A stretch of 64,000 bases of DNA, taken from positions 12,770,244 through 12,834,243 of the forward strand of contig NC_135778.1 in assembly GCF_028453695.1 (NCBI RefSeq). Direction: 5' to 3'. Source of the stretch: Augochlora pura (lineage: Eukaryota; Arthropoda; Insecta; Hymenoptera; Halictidae). Below, piece after piece: positions 49,012-61,290 of the stretch. The notes under the pieces are model-generated. The model had not been told where the DNA came from. It was given only the letters and a program-made list of their open reading frames with translations, and searched no databases. Within the stretch, counting starts at the first letter, position 1; each line of letters starts with the position of its first letter. A program made the translations under genes and the position numbers.

Positions 49012-49384
49012 TTTTCCAATAACTTGAAATATTTCCATTGAACTATAAGGTCGTCAGTAACTAAAGTTATAGAACTGCGAATAACGTTACTACGTAAGTC
49101 CAGCGAAGCTCCTAAACGGAAGATAGGGCTTTCTAATTGGTTAGAGCTCGGATTCGAGACCGGTAACGTAAATTCTGCGCGAGTGCCAGTGAAAAATTTC
49201 AGCAGCCTTTTTTTGCGAAAATAGTTCTCGCGCAGCGGTAAATTTTATTCACAAAGAACTGAATGAAATTTAGCGGAAACCCGTAGGTGAACTTACCGAA
49301 ATTAGAAGGGCGGTTTGAAGTACCTTTTTGCTTATAACTGGCGACGCCGTGACGGCCCCAACAATGGTAGCTCGTCGAATGCGT

Positions 49385-49919
49385 TTAACCATTTCGCTCC
49401 GAGCACCGCATATATGCGGCATCCAAATGATGAGTATACGAGTGCCATCCGTATTCGATGACTACATTTTCCGTTACCTGCTGAACATTTCAAGTTGATA
49501 TTATTGAAATATTGGATTCTATTACGCAATAAACTTCAAACATCAACACGATTGCTGCACAGTTGTTATGTAACCCTTTGCAGTCGTATGTCTGCTCTCA
49601 GCCATCAAAGCAATTTATTCATCTGTTCTCATCTTTTTTCGTTTTACATAAAATTAAAACATAGTATTGTGTTACATATGTCTAAACATTTGAGTTGATA
49701 AATTTTGTTTTTCCTTCTTTTATTACTGTTATTTTAATACTGTTCACTCAAAGGAAATTAATTACGACCAGCATGACTTATGTATAAATTTAATACGACC
49801 GCAAAGGGTCAAAACCAAGAAAAACCTATGTACAGAAATCACACGCACTGTGCATATTTCTGACGCGGGCTTTCGTTTAATGTACGTCTGTAGTACGTCT
49901 GCCGCAGTGAAGGGGTTAA
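49385..49919. mobile_element. TTAA-flanked MITE, family B type, interrupted
   Basis: TTAA at 49385-49388 and 49916-49919. The left end CCATTTCGCTCCGAGC and the right end, read inward, CCCCTTCACTGCGGCAGAC are imperfect. The palindrome CCGCATATATGCGG lies at 49406-49419. A second element occupies 49570-49812. Confidence 0.65.
49570..49812. mobile_element. MITE nested in the family-B type element
   Basis: The left end CCCTTTGCAGTCGTATG follows a decayed target GTAA (49570-49573). The right end, read inward, CCCTTTGCGGTCGTAT precedes TCAA (49809-49812). The 235-bp body has a nearly perfect inverted repeat of about 16 bp at its ends. Both target copies differ from TTAA by one base. Confidence 0.7.
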
Positions 49920-50654
49920 ACGATTGAAACTGAGGAAAGAATAGCGTTGGATGAAATCGAACGAAATCGAGGAAAACACTCGTTGAAGATCGTATCGCTT
50001 TCGGATAGCGAACGTCGAAAGAGCCCTTAACGGTCCCCATCGAGCATAATGCAGGGGGTTACGTTCGCTCGGGGCCGTGAATTTATGAGCGGGAAGCCCG
50101 CTTACCGGCGCCGCCTTAATTTCGAAATTGCTTGGCACGCACAACACGCTTTTCTATGAATACGCAGCGGATCCGCGGGCGCGCGGGGGGAGGGGGGAGG
50201 CGCGGCGGCCGGTAAACGGCACGTATCACAATTCAAGTCGCCGGTGTGATGCGATGCAGCATGCAATAACGTCGGGGACGCGTAACGTTATCGCGCGAAA
50301 TAAATTGCTCCCCTGTTGCCGCGGAAAAAGTCGTTTAAATAGTCCCCTGGAGCACGTGCTCTGTCCGGTTTCGTAATTAATATTCGGTTAATCTGTACGC
50401 CTTCGATCGACCGCGTCGCGTTTTGAATAACGGCGCGTTTCTATTGTGTTTAGATTTCAAACGGTGTCCGCAGCGATGCGGGTCTTCCCATCTCCTTGCG
50501 TTTGCGCAAACTAATTCGCGGTTGAATGACGACTCTGATGCGCCGCTATAGATTGCTATAACACATTTCGAAATGATATTATTATTATTATTATCGTTTA
50601 TATCTGAAGATCAATAGATTATATCAAGCGAAGATACTGCAGATGTAATTAGAG
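49920..50654. other. CpG-rich non-coding stretch
   Basis: Strongly CpG-rich at about 50000-50550, with frames on both strands lacking any recognisable domain. No gene is supported. Confidence 0.45.
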
Positions 50655-50906
50655 TTAACCCCTTACAGTACCTCTACCTTCGCAATAACAATGCTTAAAT
50701 GATTTTTGACTGTAATAATTTCTTAGGGGAGAAATAAAATCGATGTTTATAGTGTGCTTACATTTACTTTAACGCTTCGACATTAATAACAAAAGTGAAG
50801 AATTTTATTTCGACTTAAAGAAACGGAATAACATTCGTACTTAACAGATCATTATAAGAAATCACCGTCACGTGTCAGACTCGTCAATGCACGGCAAAGG
50901 GGTTAA
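50655..50906 (+). mobile_element. TTAA-flanked MITE, family A (244 bp)
   Basis: TTAA at 50655-50658 and 50903-50906. The ends are CCCCTTACAGTACC and GCACGGCAAAGGGG. The core GTCAGACTCGTCA lies near the right end. It belongs to the subfamily whose core is followed by TCAATGCACGGC or TTAAAGTACGGC. It gives the uninterrupted reference for the family-F insertion at 48577-48950. Confidence 0.85.
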
Positions 50907-53900
50907 AATTACACATCGAGTGCAAATGTTTAATCGCAAATGAATTAATAGTGATAATGACCTTTCGGTGTCAAGCTTTCAAGGCGAATATTATATTTGA
51001 AACGTTATATCGTATTTTCTGCACACGCAACGTGATAAACTTGTTTCCAACGAATTCAAGGATATGCAACACTAAATCATTTCGTTTTATGGCGGCTCAT
51101 AAAGTGCGGTGTAACTGTGGTCTGGCTTGCATTGGTAGCAAGGTCAGCGGAGTTTATTTGGCCGAAGTTGTTCTACATCAATCTTGCAGTTATTGTTCTG
51201 ATCAACGTCACATTTGAATGTCATGAAATTTTGTGTTTCTGACATTGCCGCTGAATGGATCTAATCATTGTTGATAGTGGATAATCGACAATTATATGAA
51301 TTTATTTAAATCACGAATCTCTCCAGTTTTGCTGGACTACCATAAAACACTGATCACTAATAATTCGATAATCATTATGCGTGATAATAAATGATCATGA
51401 TTTAACCCTTTGCGGACGAGAGGCGACTCTCGGTCGTCGCGGTGTTTCGTTTGGCAGAAGGAGCGGGAGGCAATAGTCAGCGTTTATCTTAAGATAATTT
51501 GTATATAAATTATATAATTATATAATTATAACCTTGATATAACATTACTCTGGCATAATCTTAATATTGTTCGGAAAGTTATAACTGTAGCTAGCGCGGT
51601 CGTTAATTTACAGTGTAAGAATCAGCTGTTAACAATTCCGCGATAGTATTCACATTCAGAATATTTAACAAGTATTGCTATGATGATAGGGAAAAAGGGC
51701 CTATCTGGCGGATGTTATGTAATTAACGTCCAGATGTCTAGTTCTCGAGGCGAGGCATTTATAAAACGATTTTCCAGAACGTGAGAGCTAAACTTTGTGT
51801 TGGGATCCATGTGATCGGACAGGTGTACAGAAATACCGGACATAATTTCGTTATGCAATTTTAATCTCGTCGATCCAATCGAATGATTCTAACTGAAATT
51901 TTCAATAATACAAGCGTTCCGTTTCGTTTCCTATTATTTCCATAGCGGCGTTTCCTCTGTAAGTACAGTCGCCTCGAAAATTTAACACGTCCAATCACGC
52001 TGTTTGCCACGAAATTCGCGGAGCAACGCTTTGTTTCCGATGCGAAAATCTGTCATGGTAAATAATCTAGGTAAACTGGACGAAAAATATTAAAACGTCA
52101 ATTGCCAATCAAATTTTAATTATCACCTTTGCACCTTTACCATTTTTATTTTACTCGAGTACGTAATACATAACATTTTTGTTGATGTATTCTACTAAAT
52201 TATAATACATATTGTATGGTTTATAACACATATTGTAATCTATATTAAAATAATTTAGAAGAGGGTACGGCTCTGTTCGAAAAAATTTGTTCATGGTCTA
52301 ATAACACATTTCGAATACCATAAAGATTTCTGATATTAATTTTCCCACCATAAACGAGAAGAATAATTAATAATCTCATATTAGCTAGAAACCTGCAGTG
52401 TAACGAAGCAACGAGAAATAAATAAATCTATGCAAGAGCCAGGAATAAACTCGCGTTCGCGGACGATCGTGTGCCCTAAGTGATTCAATTTTCGGCGAGG
52501 GTGGCGCGGATACGGGCGCCGGTTGTCGGTGCCGCGCAGGAACAGCGATGACTCGGGTAAACAAAGATTGTCATCTCGAGGTCGCTAATTAGTAAGAAAT
52601 CTGTTCTCGGTTAGCGTAACATTATCTTGATGCTACGGCAAAGTGATTACAATACTCTTTCCTCATTCTCAACGCTTTGCAGCCGCATACTCGAGGCTCC
52701 CAGCTCGCGGTAATACGCCCCTAAGTGTGTACTTACACGGGGCTATTAAATTCCTGAGTGCACAGCGGCCACGATACCACCACTGCCTTAATTTTAAACT
52801 CGCTCCACGGCTGTCGCTGCTTGAGACTTTAAATTCTACGCGGATCCGCGACAGTGTAACGTAACGACCGAGCGATGTGTACACATTGCTGATTCCCCCA
52901 CAGAAATACGAAAGAAGCGTAACCGTGTAGAGGCCTCGAGAGCTCCGTTTAAGTTTTTTCTCGGGCTTCGTAGGGCCGATTCAATGTGCCCGTCCCACTC
53001 CTACCCGGCCCCGAAACCCTCTCCTTTTCCTTTTTCAGAAGCGCACCGGGCACGGTCAATAGAAATTATAGTCACGACATTCGTCAAAAAGCCTCCCTTA
53101 GGCTCGCGAGCGGGAGCCCCGATATGGAGTTTGCTCGAGGAATCGAAGAATTCCATTTAAAAGCCGTCGTGCGACGATGATTTTCCACGTTGAAAAGAAG
53201 AAAAAAAAGGAGGGAAGGAAATGGACTCGAAGGACGGGCATTCACGTGTTTTCGGGGTCCCGTTGAAAGGGTCTTAAGAGATGAACAGAATCGTGCACGC
53301 TATTTCGGATACAAATTCGAGGATGGAATGCTATCGGACGTTCTCTGCATTTTCTTTGGATTTACGCGCGTTCGAGCAGCCTTCTGGAAAGGAAGTATCG
53401 CGTGGAACTCGTTTTTCCCCGAAATAGTTGCGTTGTTTATTATTCGCGTTTGAACTGTAAAGTTTGTGTCATTCCTAACACAAATTTTTTGTTCATACAT
53501 TGGAATTTATGTTTATTGCTTATTTATGATATCAGATCACGCCAATTATTGTAGATCCATTTAACAATGCTGGAATAAATAAACGTTATTCTGTATGTAA
53601 AATACCATCAATTTAACATAAAATTGTACCATGAACATTCAAACTAATTCTTCATAATTTTCTAAAAGCTAATTCGACGTGTCCACACAAACGCACACGT
53701 TTATACTTGCAACCTGAAATAATTCGAGCACAACAACGTGTCCTCAATTCTTAAAATGTTGACTATCAAGTTTCAAATTTCAAGTTTCGGATTCCATATT
53801 TTGGACAAAAAACCCGTTGCAGTTTCGAGTTTCGAGGTTCGGCCAACGAGCATCATATATTTAAATACAAAAACACCAAATATCGCATTTCTCCGTTCGT

Positions 53901-54878
53901 TTTTAATATTTGTTTCATTCCGTGTCGGAAGATTGATTTTGAAAGCAGAAACCCGGCGTTTAGAATTTATTTCGCGCACCATTCGGAAAACAAGAAAACG
54001 TAGGCTTAGATATCGAGGAATTTTTTTTCAAGCTCCGCACCGATTCCGCGCTGTTCTCTCGCTTTAAACAACGTGCCGCGGCGAAATCTACCGCTCCATA
54101 AAGAACAATTTGTCGGATGATCGCGCGTGACACGTACATTTGATTCTCCCCGGGAATTCGTGGCCGCCTCCGACAGGAATTTTCCTACGCTAACGTTTTT
54201 CTTTTCCCCCGTTCCGCTCGGGGTGCCGACGACAAAGGACCGGCCCGCGATTCGCTGAGCTTTAATCGGGCAGCAGCGCAAAGCTGTTGCATATACACAC
54301 TGGCGCTCTATACATAGTTCCCCTCTCTCTTCCTCTCTCTCTCTCTCTCTCTCTCCCTCTCTCTCACTCGCTCCACACATATGTACTTTAGCGTGCGGAA
54401 AGAAGTTCGTACGGCGTCGACGATCTTTTTAGAGGTGCTTACGACTCCGTCGATTTCCGACTGTGTACCCTAAACCGCTAGTCGCTTAATCATTCACGTC
54501 GCGCAGCTCGGTGTGTACAACGACGAATGCACCAGCGAATGCACCCCTCCCACTCGAAAGGAACGGCGAAGCGTTCGAAACGTGCTCGAGGAAAGAAGTA
54601 AATAGTGGGAATTCGAGGTGAAGGTGAATTACTCCGAGCAAGAAAAGAAACAGGCGTTTCTAAAATGAAATTTATGCACGCCTTCGCCGGTCTGTTAACT
54701 GCGAACATTTTAGAAGGGAATAATCGATTTGGAAGGTACGAAAATAAGCGATAAATGCCGACGTGTCTTAAAGACGACCATTTTATGTACATTCGTAGCC
54801 TGACGCATTATTACGTCCTATAATGGATGTTTCGAGGACGTGTTGAAGTTATCCCAAAACAGATGTCTTATAAACGAT
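50907..54878. other. non-coding stretch with an orphan TTAA-element end
   Basis: No gene is recognised. TTAACCCTTTGCGGACGAG at 51402-51420 with a hairpin CGAGAG-gcga-CTCTCG at 51417-51432 looks like the left end of a TTAA MITE, but no right end was found. 52440-53450 and 53900-54560 are CpG-rich with overlapping frames and no domains. A CT run lies at about 54320-54365. Confidence 0.45.
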
Positions 54879-55210
54879 TTAATTCTTTGCATTATGATAA
54901 CGAGACAGATTCGTGACGAACATTTCGTGCATGATTTAATGAATATGACTGCCAATCACTTGTTATAAATCGAAATAAAATTTGAATCATCTGTTGTCAA
55001 AATTTGGGAATGAAAGTAAATGAAGAAAATCGGGAAACAAGAATCTTCTCGTGTTGTCAAGGAAATTAGTAAGAACAAAGAGGTGCTAGTCAACACAGTT
55101 CTGAAAGGAATTGTAGTACAAGGGGTTAAAGACGTCATCTTATCATCTGAAAGAAGACATCTTTAAGACATTCGAAATATGTCTTCGAGACATTTTTTAA
55201 GTTTTCAATG
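54786..55210. repeat. AAGACGTCTT-rich degenerate repeat, interrupted by a MITE
   Basis: Words such as GACGTGTCTTAAAGACG lie upstream of the A element and AAGACATCTTTAAGACATTC downstream. Similar word sets are at 32480-32640 and 56015-56165. The limits are approximate. Confidence 0.4.
54879..55129 (-). mobile_element. TTAA-flanked MITE, family A (243 bp)
   Basis: TTAA at 54879-54882 and 55126-55129 flank exactly 243 bp. The ends are TTCTTTGCATTATG and GTAGTACAAGGGG. The element is reversed, with the core ACGAGACAGATTCGTG near the left. It interrupts the AAGACGTCTT-rich repeat that continues on both sides. Confidence 0.82.
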
Positions 55211-56198
55211 TTTTTTTTTATCTAAGTTAGGCAAGTGCTTTTAAATATAACTTTAATATGGATGATGGAACTAGAGAATAAAATGTTAATTTTGTTTCTG
55301 TGCTTATTATATTTTGTGGTCAAGAACGTATCGATCAGCAATTAATTTTCTATAAGGGTGACTTTTCCAGGAGATAACTTGTTATAATACATTCAATTCT
55401 CCTAATTGCTCCTCAGCTTGTAAACAAAACTGAACAACTTAGAAAGCGGGAATATGGATTTATTCAAGTCCCGCGGCTTGGTTGTATAGTCGTTGATAAT
55501 TGGCAACTATAAAAAACGAGCTACAAGGCTGGAATAATTGTTTCCCAAGTCGTCCAGTTTTGCTCAGAAACTGAGAAGTAATTTGGGAGAATTTACAAAA
55601 AGTAAAAATTGAAAAGTAAGAAAGTAAAAAAGAAAAAATTGTATAAAAAGATCATACTAAAACCATATATTTTTGTGAAGACTACCTCCGACATTCGCCA
55701 ACAGATGAGTCCCTTTCCCGAAAGCTACCTAATACTGTCCCTGTTTCTATACGTCGAAACCGTTCTTTTACCCTTATCTAAGGCAGGGCCTGTTAGAAAG
55801 CCTTACCGAAGAGTCTTCTAGCGGGCCCAGAACGAAACAGCTCCCTTTCCTTTCCGCCGCTGCCGATTCAACTAAAGTCACAAGACTTCTTAGAGCGTCA
55901 CATTTTATTGTAGGGCCAAGTGCCCTGGAATTATGATTAACTATGTTATAAGCCTGTCAGCCACGTCTGCAAAAAAATCTATGACAGAATATGTTATCGG
56001 GTGACCGCGATAAGTCAATTGATTAAAGCAGTCTTGTAGATGTCCATAGGACGATTTAAAGACGTCTTGATTTGTAACACAAGACGTTTCTAGACCCTTC
56101 GTAGGCCATTCAAAAGACACTCAGGATATCTTTATGGTCTCTTTCTGATGTTTAAATACGTGTTTGTTGCTATCTGAATACAGAGTTCCAAAATCTTA
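55211..56198. other. non-coding stretch with a third AAGACGTCTT patch
   Basis: No gene is recognised. About 56015-56165 has TTTAAAGACGTCTTG, ACAAGACGTTTC and related words and resembles the two other patches. Confidence 0.4.
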
Positions 56199-56346
56199 TT
56201 AACCTTTTCACAGATGAATTTTTTTGTTGTGGGCTTCTGTACCGAATAGTGTTTCAACTGATTCTCATTTTCTTTGCACTTAGAATAATTATAATTTTAA
56301 AAAAACTAAATGTACACATACATGGCAGTATCCCTGAAGAGGTTAA
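56199..56346. mobile_element. short TTAA-flanked MITE (140 bp)
   Basis: TTAA at 56199-56202 and 56343-56346. The left end CCTTTTCACAGAT and the right end, read inward, CCTCTTCAGGGAT differ at three positions. The body is AT-rich and non-coding. The shortness leaves some doubt. Confidence 0.55.
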
Positions 56347-59300
56347 TGTCTCGTGATTGCCATGTCGATTGACTATGTTTCTGATTAACTAGAAATTACG
56401 ACGTCAGAGTGGTCAAAAACGATAGTGTCGTAGTATAATTTAAAAATTATCGATTACGAATTGAAGAGCTTAATTGATCCTAATGGGCTGGCTACTGATG
56501 GTTTTAACTCTGTAATTGTCCTACCGGTTGCGCGTTCCAATTGAAACATATCCGCTGCCGGTCGATAGATAGAAATGTCCAAAATTAGAAGGTACGGAAT
56601 TAAGGTAATGAATCGAGGTCTGTATTTAGATCATCACGTCGATGGATGTCATAATACGAGGAAATGAAGTTCTAGGACAAAGCGAAAGAAACTGTGGGAA
56701 GACAAATTCGATTGAAGGGCGCGAGTTGATTTATTAGATCAATTTTGTCCGATAAAGATTTACAATGCAGCCATGGAAACAGAAAATAATTCGATATATA
56801 CCGTAGATTACTATAAATTGAAATTATAGAGTAAATTCAATTGCGCACGCGTGTTGATGAACGGACAGAAGGGACGAAAACGAAATTAGTATCGAAGATT
56901 GTATTACGATTTGTGCCTCCAGTTCCAATAGCCCTCTGATGAAAGATAGTCGCTTCTTTTTGATTACATTAATCCATTCATTCGAATCGTGTTATTTTGA
57001 GAAGGATAATCAAATATTACTGTCAACTAACGTAGAAATTACTAAATTCGTGTACATTTACCTACGAATATATCCATATGAATGCAACCGTCCATACGAA
57101 AACTTGATACCGAAAATTCAATTTAATTTTGTTTTAACCACGTTGACCAGCTTGAAGCTAAATCGAAAACTTATTGCAATCAACAACATTCGACATTTCA
57201 CGTATATCTAATAATTCCAGAGTATATCCAAGCTTGTTGGTAGATTGTACGGACATGAATTAACAGTCCATAATTAATGCGATGTTATAGCTTAAACGAA
57301 TTGATAATGTTCATTATGAAACACTCTTAAATAGTTAAATTATAATAATTAAATTATAATAGTCGTAAATTGTCGTTCATTATCAATAGTACCGGTGTCA
57401 GAGATTATTTCAAAGGATTTATAAGCTGTCGGAAAATTCGCCGTTAAAAAAGAGAGAGGCGCGTATATATTTGAAGGGAGCGTTTTTCGTTTATTTAGCA
57501 AAGAACACGAGACGACTGCTTCTACAAAATGTTTCCCTTTGTTTAGCGTCCCGTTCTACTCGCTAGTCAAGGAAATTCTACGCCTTTGTCAACGCGATTG
57601 CTCCACGGGGATGAGGTGTGTCGAGTAAATACATTAAACTGGGAAACTTGAGCGGAACTGCAGAAACTGCGCGATTTATGCAGCGTTTCTCTAAATCTGT
57701 TTGTATAATATAAGTCGGATGCGGTGTTATATTGTAGTATAATTCGCTTTACATTTTCACTCTTGCTTCATGAAACACTGAAAATACCGAATCAATGGAG
57801 CACATATTTTTTATCCATATAACAAACCGTCAATTAAAAATACATTTCCACTATCCATCACCATCGTATCAATAACAAATGATTATTACTAAATCATCCA
57901 TTCAAGATAATAATTTGAGACTTCGTTAGACTGGAATAACTTTTTGGAAATATGATAAGACGTTTTGATTTTTTTTTTAGTGACAGAAAGGCTAGTTTGC
58001 TAGGAAATGCAGATAAAATGTTTTGTAAACATTTTAATTAGGCAAAAATACATGAAAATGTTTTTCATCATTTTTGTCGCAAGCAAAGAGAGATGCTCAG
58101 TGTTGACGCTCTCTTTTTCATGAGATTTGATGCAGTGACGGAGGTTGTAGAGTTTAATCCAATGATGCCCGGTTTTGGCTTATAGTTTTTAAGATAATTA
58201 AAGTCAAAGCTGTTAATAAAAAGCCAGAAAGATGCGCTGGATTACGGCCCCAGGGTTCAGGTAGGCCGGATCGAACCGCCCACCTTTCCCCGCTCCTTAA
58301 TGTGTCTAGTGCTGTGCTAATTCGCACTATGCGTACGTTTCCTCATTCGGTCGAACTATTTGCGCAGTCATGTCGGATTTGAACGGGTATTGCAACATAC
58401 ACGCGTTGACGCGTAGTTAATACATACCCTATATATGAATTTATATAATATATAACATGTACTTATTAATGCTTGACTCCACGTGTCCATGGGTTCTGAA
58501 ATACACGGGTATCGGTGCTATAATTCGTTCAACAAGTAAACTCTTAAGAGTTCTTTGTAAAAAAACCGTTCATTAATTGATTAAAAATATATTTCGAAAT
58601 AAATCGTAATCGTTTTTTCGATAAAGATGGATTTAAAAGAATCAAAAAGTACGCAGAGACCGCGACAATATAAAAGAAAACATTGCGACAGATCAAAGTA
58701 AATTCAAAATGATCCGAGGACGAACAAAAATTGCAAGTGGCAAGTTATTCACGGCGAAACCGAATATTCAACCGGCTGCTCAATGAGACGCTTTGTAGTA
58801 GAAAAGACCGGCCGGTCAATTATTCAAGGGAGAAGGGTCAAATGTCCGTGCCGCGTGTAAGTCATTAACGAGCACGCGAAAATTGTCCATGCACAAGCAA
58901 GGTGGCAACCCGAGAGCGAGAGGCAGCATTACATAAACGCTTGGACCCCTCGAGCCAGCTGAAGCAGCGTTCCGCGTAACGACGATACTGGCCGGGCGCT
59001 ATGGTAAATTCAATTTTGAGTATCTTTTCATCAGAATTCCTTTCATGCATACGTTACTCCCGGAACAAAACCCGGCAGCCCCGGTTCTCAGGACCCAGCT
59101 TTGCGCGCCGGCTCCGCTTGACACCGGAATCCCAATACGCTCACGCATTGTCGGCCCAATCAGAATTTAGCCTCACGCATGGTCACACACGAATTCCGAC
59201 CATGATTGTGCACCGGTAACACCCCGTTCCTGGAAGAAACATTCGCGGAATCCCTAACGATCCCCCCCCAAAGCCTTCTGCGCAGTCTTATCAAATCTTA

Positions 59301-59685
59301 TCAGCTGGTTCTCTGTGTAAATTAGGTTTTTCGATTTCCGTGAAATTGCTGCGCGAAATTATTTGTTTCCGTAATTTCTGCAGGATGATACATGCGGTGC
59401 ATAGTTCCACAAGTAAAATCTCACTTCCTTGTTGTCGCACGTGGAAAATTATTTTTGCTAACAAATTCTCTGTGGTTGGACCTAATTATCTACCGACGAT
59501 GATTTTATCATTTTTGGAAGTTCTTAAGTTACAGATAAAAATAAATGGTTTCGTGACGTTAACTACGTTCATGTGTCAGCGAATTATCTAATAATTTCGT
59601 TAGGGATTATCATGTAAAAAGGACTGTCAACTGTAAATAAACAGTTCAAGTAAATTTATTATTTAAAAATCAGTGACGTTGCTCT
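56347..59685. other. non-coding stretch
   Basis: AT-rich to about 58700, then a GC-richer patch at about 58740-59260. Frames in the GC patch overlap on both strands. No gene or complete element is recognised. Confidence 0.45.
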
Positions 59686-59939
59686 TTAACCCCTTGCACT
59701 ATCGCTCCTTTCATGTAATGACGATTCGCACTTATTCGTAATTAATAATTTTCCTAATAGGACCAGACAATTTTTGTTTCCTGTATATTATCTTTATTTG
59801 CCTAGGTTTCTATACTTTGATAACAGAAGAATTTATTTTTACTTCGATGCGGAAGAAATTAATAACATTCATATTTAGTAGAGTTTGCATAAAATCTTCA
59901 CCACGTGTCTGACTCGTTATTGTAGCGTAAGGGTGTTAA
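59686..59939 (+). mobile_element. TTAA-flanked MITE, family A (246 bp)
   Basis: TTAA at 59686-59689 and 59936-59939. The ends are CCCCTTGCACTATCG and TGTAGCGTAAGGGTG. The core GTCTGACTCGTTAT lies near the right end. It belongs to the TTGCACTAT subfamily. Confidence 0.84.
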
Positions 59940-60834
59940 ATTTGTCTTTTATTTCTCGATCACAAAGTGTATCGTATAGCACGATAATCTTTGTAGTTTA
60001 TCGTGTAAGCGGCGATGGTTTCTAGGATTTTAGTAACGAAGTAGACACCGGAAGTTAGCTTCATGTTATTGTGTGTTTATGACACTGCGCTACCGTGGCG
60101 GAGGAAAATAGTTGCGTTCTCAGACATTGTTTGGACTGCTGTGATTGGAATGCAGGGAAAGACCACCGGATTCGAGGAAACGCGATGCAACAAAGCATCG
60201 CTGCGAAGCCGGCTGTATATAGAACTGCGAGAAATTAAAAACACACCCGTCGCAATCCAAATCAAACATTTGCCAAGACCGGTGAACGGATTCCGAACAC
60301 GGCGGTAGAATTCATTTTTACGTACCAGCTCCTTCGAATTGTCTATCGTATCCACGAGTGTCGCTCAACGACGAATAGCTGTGTTCGACGTTTCGTTGGA
60401 CGCGCGGCTCGCTTGTTCGTTTAACACTCGTGTGTTTTCGAGGAATATTTAGGGTACGATGAAACAGCTGGGATTTACATAAAAAAAATAGGGAGCTTCG
60501 TTCTCGAATAAATCGATGCTGAAAATGTGCCTGTTGCATATGTATTGGTTCTTGCAATAAGTAGAAATTCTGAATAACGAATCGATATTTTGGTAGAGTA
60601 CCATCGAATAACTTAAATATACAAAGGTGGAATGTCGTAATAAAATACTAAAATATCTTTTTAAATAACGACAAATTTTATTGTTTTCGTATGCATATTG
60701 ATTTATAGATCATTTTACGTTCAACGTTGTTCTATTGCATATTTTTCTCGCAGATTCGTGGTAGTTTTATTGATTCGTAATGTGATAACGTAATGGATAA
60801 CAATTGAATTTCTGACAATTGGTACTTTATAGGG
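59940..60834. other. non-coding stretch
   Basis: Mixed composition with no recognised gene. Overlapping frames at 60063-60355 on both strands have no domain. Confidence 0.45.
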
Positions 60835-61265
60835 GTAAGACAAGTGGAATAAGACAATCACCTCTAGGCAAGTATAATGACACTGTTATTGTCAGAGAAA
60901 TGGAAGAAGGGTATCAGCAGACAAGTACAGCAAGAGAAGTATACATCAGACAAGTATAATGAGACTACCATCGTTAGAAACTTGGAACGTGATTATCAGT
61001 AGTACAAGATAGATAAATAGTACAAGACTGTCATCCGCAGACAAGTACAACGTGATAAGTATAACCTTGACATAATCTTGACGTAACTAGACAAGTAGAG
61101 AAGGCTATCGGTAGACAAGTAGAGTAGGATAATAATCTAGACTAGTAAATCATCACTAGACAAGTATAATGAAACTGTCATCGACAGACAAATGAAACAA
61201 GCCGATCATTATAAGGCAAGCTGAATAGAAAAAGCTAATGGCGAGACAAGCTAATTATGACGTTA
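60835..61265. repeat. degenerate AGACAAGTA tandem repeat
   Basis: About fifteen variants of AGACAAGTA (GACAAGTATAATG, GACAAGTACAGC, GACAAGTAGAGTAGG, GGCAAGCTGAATAG and others) occur at roughly 20-40-bp spacing, often followed by TAATGAGACT or CTGTCATCG. No open reading frame spans the array. A related, weaker series (GGCAAGTAGATTAGG, GAGCATGTAGAATAGG, GAGCACGTAGAATATCG) lies at about 63195-63375. Confidence 0.7.
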
Positions 61266-61290
61266 TGATTTAGTAGACTTTAATAATAGA

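Larger units (their letters stand above)
48053..49330 (-). repeat. inverted duplication, copy 2 (filled site)
   Basis: This is the reverse-complement partner of 38837-39548. It is 1278 bp here because of the 617 bp of MITE plus duplicated TTAA at 48391-49011; without it, 661 bp align with copy 1. Divergence between the copies is visible but modest. In copy 2 GCGAATCGC is repeated three times next to the MITE, a local expansion absent from copy 1. Confidence 0.9.
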
